Notes under the pieces: model-generated | Databases searched by the model: none | Told to the model about the DNA's origin: nothing | The model's input: the letters and a program-made list of their open reading frames with translations, nothing else | Position numbers and translations under genes: made by a program | Origin: Peptococcaceae bacterium | GTDB lineage: Bacteria; Bacillota; Dehalobacteriia; UBA4068; JAAVYR01 | DNA length: 64,000 nt | Assembly (NCBI GenBank): GCA_022791255.1 | Contig: JAAVYR010000003.1 | Coordinates: 37,691 to 101,690 of the forward strand | Direction: 5' to 3' | Part shown: positions 1 to 9,385 of the stretch, piece by piece | Numbering within the stretch: position 1 is the stretch's first letter | How the letters are laid out: the number at the start of each line of letters is the position of its first letter

Positions 1-1721
1 TTTTGCTTTTCCAGGAGCTTCCGCTTCCGAGTAATATCGCCGCCATAGCATTTTTCTAAAACATTTTTCCGCATCGCTTTGACGGTTTCCCGAGAAATTA
101 CTTTGTTACCGATAGCCGCCTGAATAGGCACTTCAAAGAGCTGCCGAGGAATAAGACTGCGTAATTTTTCTACTAAAGCCCGTCCCCGATAATAGGCTTT
201 ATCCTTATGAACAATGCAGCAAAGAGCGTCTACCACTTCATTGTTGACCAAAATATCCAGCTTTACCAGGTCGCTTTGTTGATAACCGATTAACTCATAA
301 TCGAGAGAAGCATACCCCTTAGTACGAGACTTCAATTGGTCAAAGAAATCATAAATGATTTCCGATAAGGGCAAGTTATAAGTAATCATCACACGGTTTT
401 CCGTGATATATTCCATGTTTAGGAAGGCCCCCCGTCGCTCTTGCGCCAGCTCCATAATGCTGCCCACAAAGTCCGACGGCACCATGATTGTAGCCTTTAC
501 AAAAGGTTCTTCGATAAAGGCAACCTCTGTTACCGGCGGCAGATTGACCGGATTATCAATGACGAGCAGCTCCCCATCATTTTTCGTCACACGGTAGCTT
601 ACACTCGGCGCCGTTACCAAGAGCTCCAGCTTATATTCTCGCTCCAGCCGCTCTTTGATGATTTCCATATGAAGAAGCCCTAAGAACCCACAACGAAAGC
701 CAAAGCCAAGTGCTACAGAAGTTTCTGGTTCAAAGGAGAGAGACGCGTCGTTTAATTGCAATTTTTCCAGCGCTTCTTTTAAATCCCCATAAGCATTGTT
801 TTCGATAGGATATAGCCCGCAATAAACCATGGGTGTTGCCTTGCGATAGCCCGGCAACGGCAGGATAGCCTGATTTTTATTATCAGTAATGGTATCTCCT
901 ACCTGGGTATCTTTGACATTTTTGATACTTGCCGTCACATAGCCTACTTCCCCAGCCGAAAGCTCACTTACGGTTTTCATTGCCGGGGTAAAGATACCCA
1001 CTTCATTGATTTCCGCTACCTTTTTCGTGCCCATGGTCAGCATTTGCATACCAGGATAGATACGCCCTTCCATAACACGGATGTAGGATACTGCACCTTT
1101 GTAAGCGTCAAAACAAGAGTCATAAATCAATGCCTGTAATGGTTCTTCTGGGTTTCCTTTCGGTGGCGGGATGAGATGAACGATCGCTTCTAAGATTTCT
1201 TTGGTACCGATACCAGTCTTGGCAGAGGCAAGAATGGCTCCGCTGGCGTCTAAACCGATAACATCTTCAATTTCCTGTTTTACCTTTTCTGGGTCCGCAC
1301 TAGGTAAGTCGATTTTATTGATTACCGGGATAATCTCTAGGTCATGCTCTAGTGCTAAGTATACATTAGCCAATGTTTGTGCTTCGATGCCTTGAGCCGC
1401 ATCCACCACAAGGATTGCCCCTTCACAAGCAGCAAGGCTCCTGGATACTTCATAAGTAAAGTCCACATGTCCCGGGGTATCGATTAAGTTTAAAACATAT
1501 GCTTCCCCGTCATCAGCTTGATAATTTAAGCGAACGGACTGCATTTTAATGGTAATGCCCCGCTCCCGCTCTAAATCCATATTGTCGAGAATTTGCGCTT
1601 CCATTTCCCGAGCGCTTACAGCCCCTGTATATTCTAATAATCTATCGGCCAGTGTAGATTTCCCATGGTCGATATGGGCGATAATGCAAAAGTTACGAAT
1701 ATTTTCTTGTGGGATTGCCAT
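1..1721 (-). CDS. lepA: Elongation factor 4 (LepA), C-terminus cut by window edge
   Basis: Ribosome-associated translational GTPase that back-translocates or remodels stalled ribosomes. The protein starts [20 protein letters not shown] and shows the G1 loop AHIDHGKST, the G2/G3 signals RERGITIK and DTPGHVDF, and the G4 box NKIDLP, followed by the LepA-specific C-terminal region ([13 protein letters not shown], then [20 protein letters not shown]). The ATG has an AGGTGAG ribosome binding site a few bases upstream. About 573 codons are present and the family is near 600, so only the last 25-30 residues lie outside the window. Its place downstream of spoIIP matches the spoIIP-lepA order of other spore formers. 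Confidence 0.97.
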   Translation of the reverse strand, partial: MAIPQENIRNFCIIAHIDHGKSTLADRLLEYTGAVSAREMEAQILDNMDLERERGITIKMQSVRLNYQADDGEAYVLNLIDTPGHVDFTYEVSRSLAACEGAILVVDAAQGIEAQTLANVYLALEHDLEIIPVINKIDLPSADPEKVKQEIEDVIGLDASGAILASAKTGIGTKEILEAIVHLIPPPKGNPEEPLQALIYDSCFDAYKGAVSYIRVMEGRIYPGMQMLTMGTKKVAEINEVGIFTPAMKTVSELSAGEVGYVTASIKNVKDTQVGDTITDNKNQAILPLPGYRKATPMVYCGLYPIENNAYGDLKEALEKLQLNDASLSFEPETSVALGFGFRCGFLGLLHMEIIKERLEREYKLELLVTAPSVSYRVTKNDGELLVIDNPVNLPPVTEVAFIEEPFVKATIMVPSDFVGSIMELAQERRGAFLNMEYITENRVMITYNLPLSEIIYDFFDQLKSRTKGYASLDYELIGYQQSDLVKLDILVNNEVVDALCCIVHKDKAYYRGRALVEKLRSLIPRQLFEVPIQAAIGNKVISRETVKAMRKNVLEKCYGGDITRKRKLLEKQ

Positions 1722-1777
1722 ATCATCTCACCTGTTCCACTTTATTTTTTACCAAACTCGTTATGGAGATTATCTTA

Positions 1778-3397
1778 TCACATTTCCTTCTCTTTGGGTA
1801 CCTCTTTTCTCCGCCGTTTTAGCTTCCGCATCAGCACCCCTTTGACCATATCCGCTTCATCCATTTTTAAGTTGATGGTAATGAGTGCATAGACCACAGC
1901 ACCCACACCGATACTGACTGCCAACTGCATACATTGGGCAAATTTCCCTGCCGTGCCCAGGACGCTTGCGCAGCCCAAAGCTGTAAAGTACACCACAGCT
2001 GCCATCACGATAGAAGCCAGAAGAATTTTGCCGAAGGATACCAAAAGATTTTTCTCGTCTACAGAACCGGTCTTTTTCTTTAAGAGCAGCAGCAAGAGGA
2101 GCATATTAAAAATACCGCTCAAAGAATAAGCAAGAGCAAGGCCAGTATGTCCCATCGGTCTTACTAGCGCAATGCTAAGCCCGATATTAAACACAATAGA
2201 GGAAACGCTGGCAAATACCGGCGTCATGGTATTTTGCAGGGAATAAAAAGTCCTGCTCAACACATGAATAGCGCCATAGGCAAAAAGGCCGATGCAGTAA
2301 AACAGCAATGCGTCCGCCGTGGCTTCTGTGGCTGCTGCCGTAAAAGCACCGCCTTTGAACTCATACATAAAGCGAACAATAGGCACCCGCAGCACCGCTA
2401 GCCCCACTGCAGCAGGAATGGTAATAAAGAGCACCGACCGCAGCCCCAAAGAGGCAGACTGATGAAATTCGTCCATTTCACCTTTAGCTACATGAGCCGT
2501 CATAGTAGGGAATACTGCTACTGCAATGGCAATAGCAAAGACCCCCACCGGTAACTGCATGAGCCGCTGTCCAGTTTTTAAGGCTGCTAACATCCCCGGC
2601 GCTAAATCTGAAGCTAAAGCTTGACTGACAAAGCTATTTAGCTCCTCGATAGATAAGCCAATAAATACCGGCACCATTAGAGCCATAATGCTTTTTACTC
2701 CAGGATGAGATAAATCAAAGCTGGGATAATAATGAAAGCCTACTTTTTTAAGAGAAGGCACTTGCACCAAGAAATTAATCATGGCCCCCAAAACTACCCC
2801 TACCGAAAACCCAGCAATACCATAGCCTGGAAACATCCGTTCAATAGGCCCAGCCAGCGTCAAACCGCCAATAATGATACCTAGATTATAAAGAACAGAG
2901 CCCAAAGCCGGACTGGTAAAATGCTTGTAAGACTGCAAAATCCCCTGAGAAATACCAGAAAGGGACATAAAGAATACCTGGATAAACATGATTTTCGTCA
3001 GCGCCACCGTCAGCTCCATATAAGTCTCATCAAAGCCCGGTACCAATAACTCTATGAGCTGGGGCGTAAAGGCAATCCCAACAGCAATGCCAATAAAGAG
3101 TAAAATCATTACCCAGTTTAGGATGATACTAGCCACTCGCCAGCCTTCTTCTTTATCCTTGGCAATATAACTAGAAAAAACTGGGATAAAGGAAGAACTC
3201 AATGCACCGCCTACCAGTATCATATACAAAAAATCAGGAATGGAAAAAGCCGCATGATAAGCGTCTGTAATTCTGTTTTGACCAAAAGAATTATAGATGA
3301 AAACATCTCGTAAATAACCTAAAATACGAGAAGCAATCATCGTTACCATTAAAAACCCTGCAGCCCGTGCCACTGTGGCATTTTGTTCCTTGCTCAT
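1778..3397 (-). CDS. murJ: Lipid II flippase MurJ
   Basis: Multi-spanning membrane protein of the MOP superfamily that flips lipid II across the cytoplasmic membrane for peptidoglycan synthesis. The roughly 540-residue chain is almost all hydrophobic helices, and its N-terminus (ARAAGFLMVTMIASRILGYL then RDVFIYNSFG) and the segments GGALSSSFIPVFSSY and GLSIEELNSF match MurJ/MviN. The C-terminus is a short basic tail (RKLKRRRKEVPKEKEM). I start it at the ATG of MSKEQN because GGGGGA lies six bases upstream; a TTG four codons earlier overlaps that site. It sits between spoIIP and lepA, so a role in spore or vegetative wall synthesis is possible. Confidence 0.93.
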   Translation of the reverse strand: MSKEQNATVARAAGFLMVTMIASRILGYLRDVFIYNSFGQNRITDAYHAAFSIPDFLYMILVGGALSSSFIPVFSSYIAKDKEEGWRVASIILNWVMILLFIGIAVGIAFTPQLIELLVPGFDETYMELTVALTKIMFIQVFFMSLSGISQGILQSYKHFTSPALGSVLYNLGIIIGGLTLAGPIERMFPGYGIAGFSVGVVLGAMINFLVQVPSLKKVGFHYYPSFDLSHPGVKSIMALMVPVFIGLSIEELNSFVSQALASDLAPGMLAALKTGQRLMQLPVGVFAIAIAVAVFPTMTAHVAKGEMDEFHQSASLGLRSVLFITIPAAVGLAVLRVPIVRFMYEFKGGAFTAAATEATADALLFYCIGLFAYGAIHVLSRTFYSLQNTMTPVFASVSSIVFNIGLSIALVRPMGHTGLALAYSLSGIFNMLLLLLLLKKKTGSVDEKNLLVSFGKILLASIVMAAVVYFTALGCASVLGTAGKFAQCMQLAVSIGVGAVVYALITINLKMDEADMVKGVLMRKLKRRRKEVPKEKEM

Positions 3398-3532
3398 CGT
3401 TTCCCCCAACTACAGTTTTCCGCTGCCAAATCTTGTCTCACTCTTATTTCAATAGTATATCATACTCCCTGATAATCTACCACTTAAAAACAAAAAATTC
3501 CCCATTACTTTCCGCACTTCAATCAATCACCC

Positions 3533-3781
3533 TCACTCTAAAGGCGTGTCCCCGCCTAAAAACCTTGGTAATCTTATTTGAAATTCCTGCCCCAAAATAT
3601 CTAAGTAAACCATATCCGCTTCCTTAGCTGCATAGATAACATGTTCCGGTAATTGAGGGACCATGAGAGACATGCGTTTTGCCGTCATATTTAACCCACC
3701 AATAACCAGCACCATCGCAGTGACAATCAGAAACAACCTTCCACTAACTCGCAAATATTTTTTAGGTTTTAAAATAACCAA
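3533..3781 (-). CDS. Small single-pass membrane protein, unknown function
   Basis: I do not recognise this protein. The product is about 82 residues: a basic N-terminus (KPKKYLRVSGR), one clear membrane helix (LFLIVTAMVLVIGG) and a short external segment ending RFLGGDTPLE. I prefer the TTG start at 3781 because AGGGAGG lies eight bases upstream. An in-frame ATG at 3826 would add 15 residues but has only a weak site. The region around the start forms a perfect inverted repeat (see 3780-3823). It lies between spoIIP and murJ on the same strand, so co-transcription and a link to sporulation or wall synthesis are possible but unproven. Confidence 0.6.
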   Translation of the reverse strand: MVILKPKKYLRVSGRLFLIVTAMVLVIGGLNMTAKRMSLMVPQLPEHVIYAAKEADMVYLDILGQEFQIRLPRFLGGDTPLE

Positions 3782-3823
3782 AGCAAACACCTCCCTTGCT
3801 AGGTTACCCACGGTGTTTGCTTT
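3780..3823 (-). promoter_or_regulatory. 12-bp perfect inverted repeat over the start region of the small membrane protein
   Basis: AAAGCAAACACC (3780-3791) is the exact reverse complement of GGTGTTTGCTTT (3812-3823), with a 20-base loop. In the minus-strand transcript the 3' arm contains part of the AGGGAGG ribosome binding site and reaches the TTG start, so folding could mask initiation. It could equally be a protein-binding dyad. The symmetry is seen directly; the function is inferred. Confidence 0.5.
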
Positions 3824-3946
3824 CATACCTATCTTATTATCCCGGATACCATCGCTCTTTACAAAAGAACTACCTACTACTACCAGTAATTATTTTCCCT
3901 TATGCAGGAAACAACAAGTATCTCTCTCTCGTTCTGTGGCAAGACA

Positions 3947-3976
3947 TGTCATGCTGAGAGCAGCGAAGCATCTTTT
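3947..3976 (+). repeat. Degenerate copy of a dispersed GTCATCCTGAG...GAAGGATCTT element
   Basis: The segment TGTCATGCTGAG...GCGAAGCATCTTTT differs at paired positions from better copies at 5291, 62743 and 62797 (G/C changes in both arms, which keep the short inverted repeat intact). It sits just beyond the spoIIP stop codon. Confidence 0.55.
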
Positions 3977-3984
3977 TATTTTCT

Positions 3985-5217
3985 TTACTCGATAATTTTT
4001 ATCATTTTCATTGCTTCGTTGCCACTAACTAAGCCATCTTTACCTGCAGGAGCCACATCAGTCTTATTTTCATTTGACGCTGGTTTCTCCGCCTCCTTTT
4101 GTTTGGGCTGTTTTTTCTCTTCCAGCTTTTCCGCTAAGAGCACCGTCTCGATAGCACCTGCCAGATAATCCACTCCTTTTTCTGCCTGTTCCAGGCTAGA
4201 ATTACTGCACCCCACCTCTACCAGCATCGCTTTGGGAGAAAGATGCTGATTATATCTGCCGCTTTGGACCCGTACCGACCGTAAAATTCCCGGTGCCCCA
4301 CTTTCTAAAGCATTGCCAATTTTCCGAGCAAAAGCAAGATTTTGCTCCCAGTTTGGATGGTTAGACCGTTTATTGCTGCCCACTACCAACATGAGCCGGG
4401 TCACCTCTTCTCCGTTTATCACAGTGGTCAGAGGGTCATCGCTGCCAATAGCGTCGCGATGGACATCAATAAATATTTCCATGCCAGGGTATTTCTTTTT
4501 CATGGCTTCCATAGTATCCAGAGAATTGCTGTAGGATAGTTCCCAATCAGGATAATCATGAATAGTATCAGATACCACTGCTGGGATACCTCGCTTTGCA
4601 AGACTCTCCTTTAAAGCCAAGGCCACCTGATAAATGCCTCCTCGTTCCCCACTGGCCTTCGCCACGCCATAAGTAGGGATATAGCTTTCCGTAGTATGGG
4701 TACAGTAAATACCAATAGGCGCCATATCGCGAAACTCTGCCCGTGCCGCTAAAATTGTTTCTTCTTCCTCCCCATCTATTCCAGGAATGACAGGCAGCGA
4801 GACAGGCTCTTCGCCCTTCACGCCACCATTGGTAGGATTTTCTTTTATAGCAGAGGTATCCCTACCGCCTAGCCCATGAGGGGTAGCCCAAGCCAAAACC
4901 AGTTCCCCGCCGTGCCAGCCATGAGCCAAAGGCAAATCATCTTGTGCATAAGAAATACCGGGAATACCCAGAAACCCCTGGCTTGCTTCATTTGAGACAG
5001 GCAAAACCTCTTCCAAGAAGGTTGTTTCCCCATCTTTGTTAAACAGCAGCAAAGAAACGCCTTCTACCACCAAAAAAAGTATTCCTAAAAATATAATGAA
5101 AAAAAGAAGGCTTCCCAGTGAAAAGCCCTTTTCATAATTATTTTGATAGCGATTGTTATATCTATTCCGATATGCTTTTCTTTTATAAGCGTTTTGATTT
5201 ACCAGCGAATTTAGCAT
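3985..5217 (-). CDS. spoIIP: Stage II sporulation protein P (SpoIIP)
   Basis: Membrane-anchored peptidoglycan amidase/endopeptidase that, with SpoIID and SpoIIM, thins the septal wall to drive engulfment. The 410-residue protein has a basic, Tyr/Asn/Arg-rich N-terminal tail of about 30 residues, one membrane helix (GSLLFFIIFLGILFLVVEG), a linker of roughly 110 residues and the SpoIIP catalytic domain with IYCTHTTESYIPTYG, FIDVHRDAI and the C-terminal MLVEVGCSNSSLEQA. The histidines of THTTE and DVHRD are the expected metal or catalytic ligands. The ATG follows AAGGGGGTAGGTAC. The 5' neighbour in many Bacillota is gpr, but here gpr is at the other end of the window. Confidence 0.93.
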   Translation of the reverse strand: MLNSLVNQNAYKRKAYRNRYNNRYQNNYEKGFSLGSLLFFIIFLGILFLVVEGVSLLLFNKDGETTFLEEVLPVSNEASQGFLGIPGISYAQDDLPLAHGWHGGELVLAWATPHGLGGRDTSAIKENPTNGGVKGEEPVSLPVIPGIDGEEEETILAARAEFRDMAPIGIYCTHTTESYIPTYGVAKASGERGGIYQVALALKESLAKRGIPAVVSDTIHDYPDWELSYSNSLDTMEAMKKKYPGMEIFIDVHRDAIGSDDPLTTVINGEEVTRLMLVVGSNKRSNHPNWEQNLAFARKIGNALESGAPGILRSVRVQSGRYNQHLSPKAMLVEVGCSNSSLEQAEKGVDYLAGAIETVLLAEKLEEKKQPKQKEAEKPASNENKTDVAPAGKDGLVSGNEAMKMIKIIE

Positions 5218-5290
5218 GTACCTACCCCCTTTGGTTCATCATCATCATATGTCCCAAAGAGAAAAATAAGAACAGCAAATTACTCATTAC

Positions 5291-5322
5291 TGTCATCCTG
5301 AGCTTTAGCGAAGGATCTTTAA
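5291..5322 (+). repeat. Dispersed GTCATCCTGAG...GAAGGATCTT element
   Basis: TGTCATCCTGAG, then CTTTAGC, then GAAGGATCTTT. Related copies occur at 3947, 62743 (reverse orientation) and 62797. It lies in the gap between rpsT and spoIIP. Short non-coding intergenic repeat. Confidence 0.65.
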
Positions 5323-5324
5323 AA

Positions 5325-5365
5325 ACAAAAAAGTTTTCCTGTCATTAATGTAACGATAGGAAAAC
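5325..5365 (-). terminator. Rho-independent terminator of rpsT
   Basis: Stem GTTTTCCT (5333-5340) pairs with AGGAAAAC (5358-5365). Read on the minus strand the hairpin is followed by a run of T (5325-5332). It lies about 30 bases beyond the rpsT stop codon and separates rpsT from spoIIP. Confidence 0.75.
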
Positions 5366-5395
5366 CTTCTCTCATCATTTTCTGATAATAGAAAA

Positions 5396-5656
5396 TTACA
5401 TATTGTTGAAATGTTTGTATAATTGGGCTTTTTTTCTGTCAGCAGCATTTTTGTGAATAATCCCTTTGCTGGCGGTTTTATCCAACATTTTTACAGTAGC
5501 TACCAATTGTGCTTGGGCTTCTTCTTTATTGCCGGCAGCAACTACTGCTGCAAACTTTTTCAACTGAGTCCGCATTGCAGATTTAGCAGCCATATTTCTT
5601 TGCCGTCTTGTTTCAGCAACAATAACGCGTTTTTTAGCAGATTTAATGTTTGGCAC
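5396..5656 (-). CDS. rpsT: 30S ribosomal protein S20
   Basis: Primary 16S rRNA-binding protein of the small subunit. The 86-residue basic protein begins MPNIKSAKKRVIVAETRRQR and ends KKAQLYKHFNNM, the usual S20 length and pattern. I start it at a GTG that has AGGAGG eight bases upstream; an upstream GTG three codons earlier overlaps the ribosome binding site. It is followed by its own terminator, so it is probably transcribed alone or as the end of an upstream unit. Confidence 0.96.
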   Translation of the reverse strand: MPNIKSAKKRVIVAETRRQRNMAAKSAMRTQLKKFAAVVAAGNKEEAQAQLVATVKMLDKTASKGIIHKNAADRKKAQLYKHFNNM

Positions 5657-5813
5657 AAGTGTCACCTCCTCATGACAGCCTTAGAATTATATAAAATCAA
5701 TATTCTACATAATGAACAAGAAACATTTTACCACGGGAAAATAAAAAAAGCAAGTCTCCCGTGCAATAATTCCCAGAAAAATTCTATATTTTTCCGAATT
5801 ACCATGGCATCAT

Positions 5814-6860
5814 CTATTTATGGGCACAAATTTCTAAAATACCAATTTGTAATCCCTTGTTTAATTCTAGCTGACCCATTTTATTTTTACAGTCAACATC
5901 TAATAATATCATGAGACTTTTCTCCAGACTCTCCAGGGAAAAATCATTGCTTTCTTTTGCCGCTTTTTCTATCACAAATGGGTGCTGACCTAATGTCTTT
6001 GCAATATCTGCATTACGATATCCAGCCGCTCGCATACATTTTGTTTGATAAATCAAACGAAATTGCCGCGCCAAAAGCACCAATATCTTTTGCTCCGACT
6101 CCCCTTGGCGTATCATCTCCGCCAAAAGCAAAAGACTTTTGCCACCATCTTTACTAGCGACTGCATCAATTAAAGCAAAAACCGTAAAAAGACTATTCTG
6201 GCTAACAATTTCCTTTGCCTGGTCAAAGGTAACCAAAGGCGCACCGCCGCAATAATCAATGAGTTTATCAATTTCTTGGGTTAGTAAAAAGAGATTATTC
6301 CCCACCGAGAGGATTAAATAATCCGCTACCGCCTTCTCATAGTCAGTATGCCGCTTCTGAAACTCCCGACGGATAAACTCATAAACCTCTCCCCCCTGCA
6401 ACAGAGGAAATTCTACCAGCCGTCCTACCTTTACTACGGCTTTTACTAGTTTGCGGTTTTTATGGATGCCCGCTTCCGCTAGAAAAATCAGACAAGTATT
6501 TTCCACAGGATTAGCAAGATATTCCAAGAGACACTCTAAGTTTACCTTGGTCTGTTCTGGCTCTTCTGTTTCCACTGTTTTGCTATTTTTTTTGCCACCA
6601 CCTAGCCAGAGAGAAGCATTTTCTACCAACACCAATTTCTGACTGGAAAAAAAGCCCATGGTTCCGATGGCATTTAGCACTTCATTTACTTCACATTTGC
6701 TGGCGTCTATTCGTTCCACATTTAAATCCTCAGTATAGCCGTTGGTAAAAAACTCCGTAAACTTCCCCACGGCTTCCCGCATATTGTAAAACTCTTCCCC
6801 ATAAAAAATATATGCAGGTAAATAACTGCCTTTTTCTAATTCTTTGAGTAGCTTCTGCAA
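5814..6860 (-). CDS. holA: DNA polymerase III subunit delta
   Basis: Clamp-loader wrench subunit that opens the beta clamp. About 348 residues with the HolA pattern: YLPAYIFYGEEFYNMREAV near the start, a low-conservation AAA-like fold (MGFFSSQKLVLVENAS, TCLIFLAEAG), then the C-terminal collar domain (NSLFTVFALIDAVASKDGGK, LARQFRLIYQTKCM, HPFVIEKAAKES). AAGGAG lies ten bases upstream of the TTG at 6860; an in-frame TTG three codons earlier sits too close to that site. It lies in the comEA-comEC-holA-rpsT order that is common in Bacillota. Confidence 0.92.
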   Translation of the reverse strand: MQKLLKELEKGSYLPAYIFYGEEFYNMREAVGKFTEFFTNGYTEDLNVERIDASKCEVNEVLNAIGTMGFFSSQKLVLVENASLWLGGGKKNSKTVETEEPEQTKVNLECLLEYLANPVENTCLIFLAEAGIHKNRKLVKAVVKVGRLVEFPLLQGGEVYEFIRREFQKRHTDYEKAVADYLILSVGNNLFLLTQEIDKLIDYCGGAPLVTFDQAKEIVSQNSLFTVFALIDAVASKDGGKSLLLLAEMIRQGESEQKILVLLARQFRLIYQTKCMRAAGYRNADIAKTLGQHPFVIEKAAKESNDFSLESLEKSLMILLDVDCKNKMGQLELNKGLQIGILEICAHK

Positions 6861-6892
6861 TGGTTTCAAGCTCCTTGTCTCAAGGTTTATGC

Positions 6893-9385
6893 CTATTCCC
6901 TGGTGAAAAATGTATCAATCGTATAGGTTTTCCCATTGGTCTTCACCGTAATGGCGCCGTCTATATCTGTACGATACAGAGGAATATGCTTATCCTGCCA
7001 ATAGTTTACCACATCTTTACTAGGATGGCCAAATTTATTTCCTCTGCCGGCAGAAGCAATGACCACTTCTGGTGCCACCTGCTGATAAAATTCCTCATGG
7101 AGACTACCTCTGCTGCCATGATGAGGCAAAAGCAAGATTTCTGACTGCAGCGGAAAATCAGTAATCTCAGCAAGAGAAGGATTTTCATTGTCGCCCGTCA
7201 GCAATATATCCACGTCACCATAAGTCAGCTTCAATACCAAAGAGCCGTTATTAGCGTCGTCTTCCGGATAATGCTCTCCTGCAACAGGATAAAACACTTC
7301 CATAGTAAGTCCAGGCTCCAGTGTAATACGCTGCCCCTGCCGTACAAAAGAAATAGGGATATCTCGTTCCGCGGCGAGAGACAGCAATAATTGCTGTTCC
7401 TCTACATCTGGAAATGCCTCAGAGGTAATAAATAATTTCACATCCAGATACGCAAGGGCGCCCTTGATAGCAGCAGTGTGGTCACTATGAGGATGGGTAT
7501 TCACCACCGCGTCCAGGGTCGTAATTCCCCGTTGCTTTAAGTAAGGCAATACCACCCGTTCTCCTAAATAATCATCACCAGAAACTTGATCACCACCATC
7601 AATTAAAATATATTTCTTTTCTGGCGTTACCATAAGCGCACTGCTGCCTTGCCCCACATCTAAGAAAACCACCTCTAGCCGATGTCCCCAAGAAACATTG
7701 GGTAAAAATAACATGCCAACTAACATCAAAAGGCCAACCCAACGATAACCATTGACCCTTGGTTTCGCCTCATTTGGTTTATTTGCTTCAATAGGAGCAA
7801 TCGTTTCTTCCGACAATTTTCTTTCTGCCAATAGTCCGTCTAACAATTCACCCATACCATTTCCACCGCGAAAGGACTCTCTCTTTCCCCAGAAAGGTAT
7901 ACTAATTAGGATGAGATAAAATAAACACATCAACCATACAGGCGGCTTTGCCACCGTAAAATAAGCAAAAGGTAATTTCTCAAAAAGAGCCGACAGGAGA
8001 TAAATACCGTCCGCAATGAGTCCAGCTGCATAAAGAGGCACCGTAGCCCAGACCACGCTGAGAAACGAGAAAAGACAAGCCACAATCCCCAACAATACCA
8101 CTAACCCCACCAATGGAATAACCAAGGGAGATAAGAGCATGCCGCCAACTGTTAATAATGAATAGTAATAAGCAATGAGCGGCATCGTGGCAAATTGCGC
8201 CGCAAAGGTCACCGCCAAACTGCTTTTGATTTTGCCTTTCTTTCCCGGTAATAGCTGGTCAAATACGGGCGTTAAATAGAGAATGCCCCAAGTAGCAGCA
8301 AAAGAAAGCTGAAACCCCGCCGTAGTCACTGCCGTCGGCGAGAAAAACAAAATAATCGCCGCTGCTACCCCCAGAGCCGTAAAGCTATCCCGCCCAGTGC
8401 CAATCGCATAAGCCAAATAAATCATCATGCTCATAATAACAGCCCTGGTTACAGAAGGGGTAAAACCGGCCATAGCGCCATAAAACAATAATCCTACTGA
8501 TACAAATATCAGCTTTCCCCAAGGTTTCAAGCGAAGGACCTCTGCCATAGCCGCCATAAATAAAGCCACAAACCCTACATGAAGGCCGGATACAGCAAAA
8601 GCATGGAAAATCCCCACTGCAGACAGCATCGATTTTTCCACAGCGCTCAGATTAGATTTATCACCAAAGATAATCCCTGTTAAAAACCCTTTTGACTCCT
8701 CTGGAATACGATCAATAGCAGCATAGACTTTATTTTTCGTATGTTCTGCCAGCTCCATAAATCCCCAGCCACTACGGTGCCCGGTACGGAAAATCTCACC
8801 TTGATAACGACTGTCTACTGTAGCCGACACCTCTTGCGAAGCTAGATATTCACTATAGTTGAAGCTGCCTGGATTACCAAAATATTGCCCGGCAAGAACC
8901 TTGCCCTCCACTTGCACCATATCCCCATAGACAAGCTTTTGACTTTCAGGATTACCATAAATCAAGATACGATAAGTTTCCTTACTTTTGGCCCCATTAT
9001 CAGCTACTACACTACCCTCGAGATAAAATTTATATCCCTTGGTCATCTCACTAGGAGTCGATACCACTTTCCCAGTAAGGCTAAGGATATCCCCAACTTC
9101 TCCCGGAAAAGCCGCTATTTTCTTGGTGTTAATATCACCCCAACAAAAACCGACTACAAGCGCTAGCAATAATAACACATAGGGTATCTTTTTATACCAA
9201 GCCAAGACCGTGATACCCAATGTCACCCCCAGTAAGCTCATCATAAAAATACTGGAGAAATGGAAAAACTGCCCCAGTATAATCCCTATACAAAAGGCAG
9301 TTATATGCCACAGGAGTAAGCGGCTTTCTAGCTTTTCTTTCAAGTTTTCTTTGTAGTTGTCATAGGTTATTCCCCTATTCAACAA
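6893..9385 (-). CDS. comEC: ComEC/Rec2 DNA-uptake channel protein
   Basis: Polytopic membrane protein thought to form the channel for single-stranded DNA in natural transformation. 830 residues: an N-terminal DUF4131-type membrane and OB-like region (residues about 20-190), the competence membrane domain with FHAFAVSGLHVGFVALFMAA, and a C-terminal metallo-beta-lactamase domain with FLDVGQGSSALM, NTHPHSDHTAAI, LLTGDNE and LLPHHGSRGS. All three parts are intact and the length is normal. The TTG start has AAGGA seven bases upstream and overlaps the end of comEA, which suggests translational coupling. Confidence 0.94.
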   Translation of the reverse strand: MLNRGITYDNYKENLKEKLESRLLLWHITAFCIGIILGQFFHFSSIFMMSLLGVTLGITVLAWYKKIPYVLLLLALVVGFCWGDINTKKIAAFPGEVGDILSLTGKVVSTPSEMTKGYKFYLEGSVVADNGAKSKETYRILIYGNPESQKLVYGDMVQVEGKVLAGQYFGNPGSFNYSEYLASQEVSATVDSRYQGEIFRTGHRSGWGFMELAEHTKNKVYAAIDRIPEESKGFLTGIIFGDKSNLSAVEKSMLSAVGIFHAFAVSGLHVGFVALFMAAMAEVLRLKPWGKLIFVSVGLLFYGAMAGFTPSVTRAVIMSMMIYLAYAIGTGRDSFTALGVAAAIILFFSPTAVTTAGFQLSFAATWGILYLTPVFDQLLPGKKGKIKSSLAVTFAAQFATMPLIAYYYSLLTVGGMLLSPLVIPLVGLVVLLGIVACLFSFLSVVWATVPLYAAGLIADGIYLLSALFEKLPFAYFTVAKPPVWLMCLFYLILISIPFWGKRESFRGGNGMGELLDGLLAERKLSEETIAPIEANKPNEAKPRVNGYRWVGLLMLVGMLFLPNVSWGHRLEVVFLDVGQGSSALMVTPEKKYILIDGGDQVSGDDYLGERVVLPYLKQRGITTLDAVVNTHPHSDHTAAIKGALAYLDVKLFITSEAFPDVEEQQLLLSLAAERDIPISFVRQGQRITLEPGLTMEVFYPVAGEHYPEDDANNGSLVLKLTYGDVDILLTGDNENPSLAEITDFPLQSEILLLPHHGSRGSLHEEFYQQVAPEVVIASAGRGNKFGHPSKDVVNYWQDKHIPLYRTDIDGAITVKTNGKTYTIDTFFTRE

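Noticed and set aside
5423..5914. 163-residue plus-strand frame across rpsT and the holA end
   Set aside because: It runs antisense to rpsT, whose protein is certain, and has no start signal.
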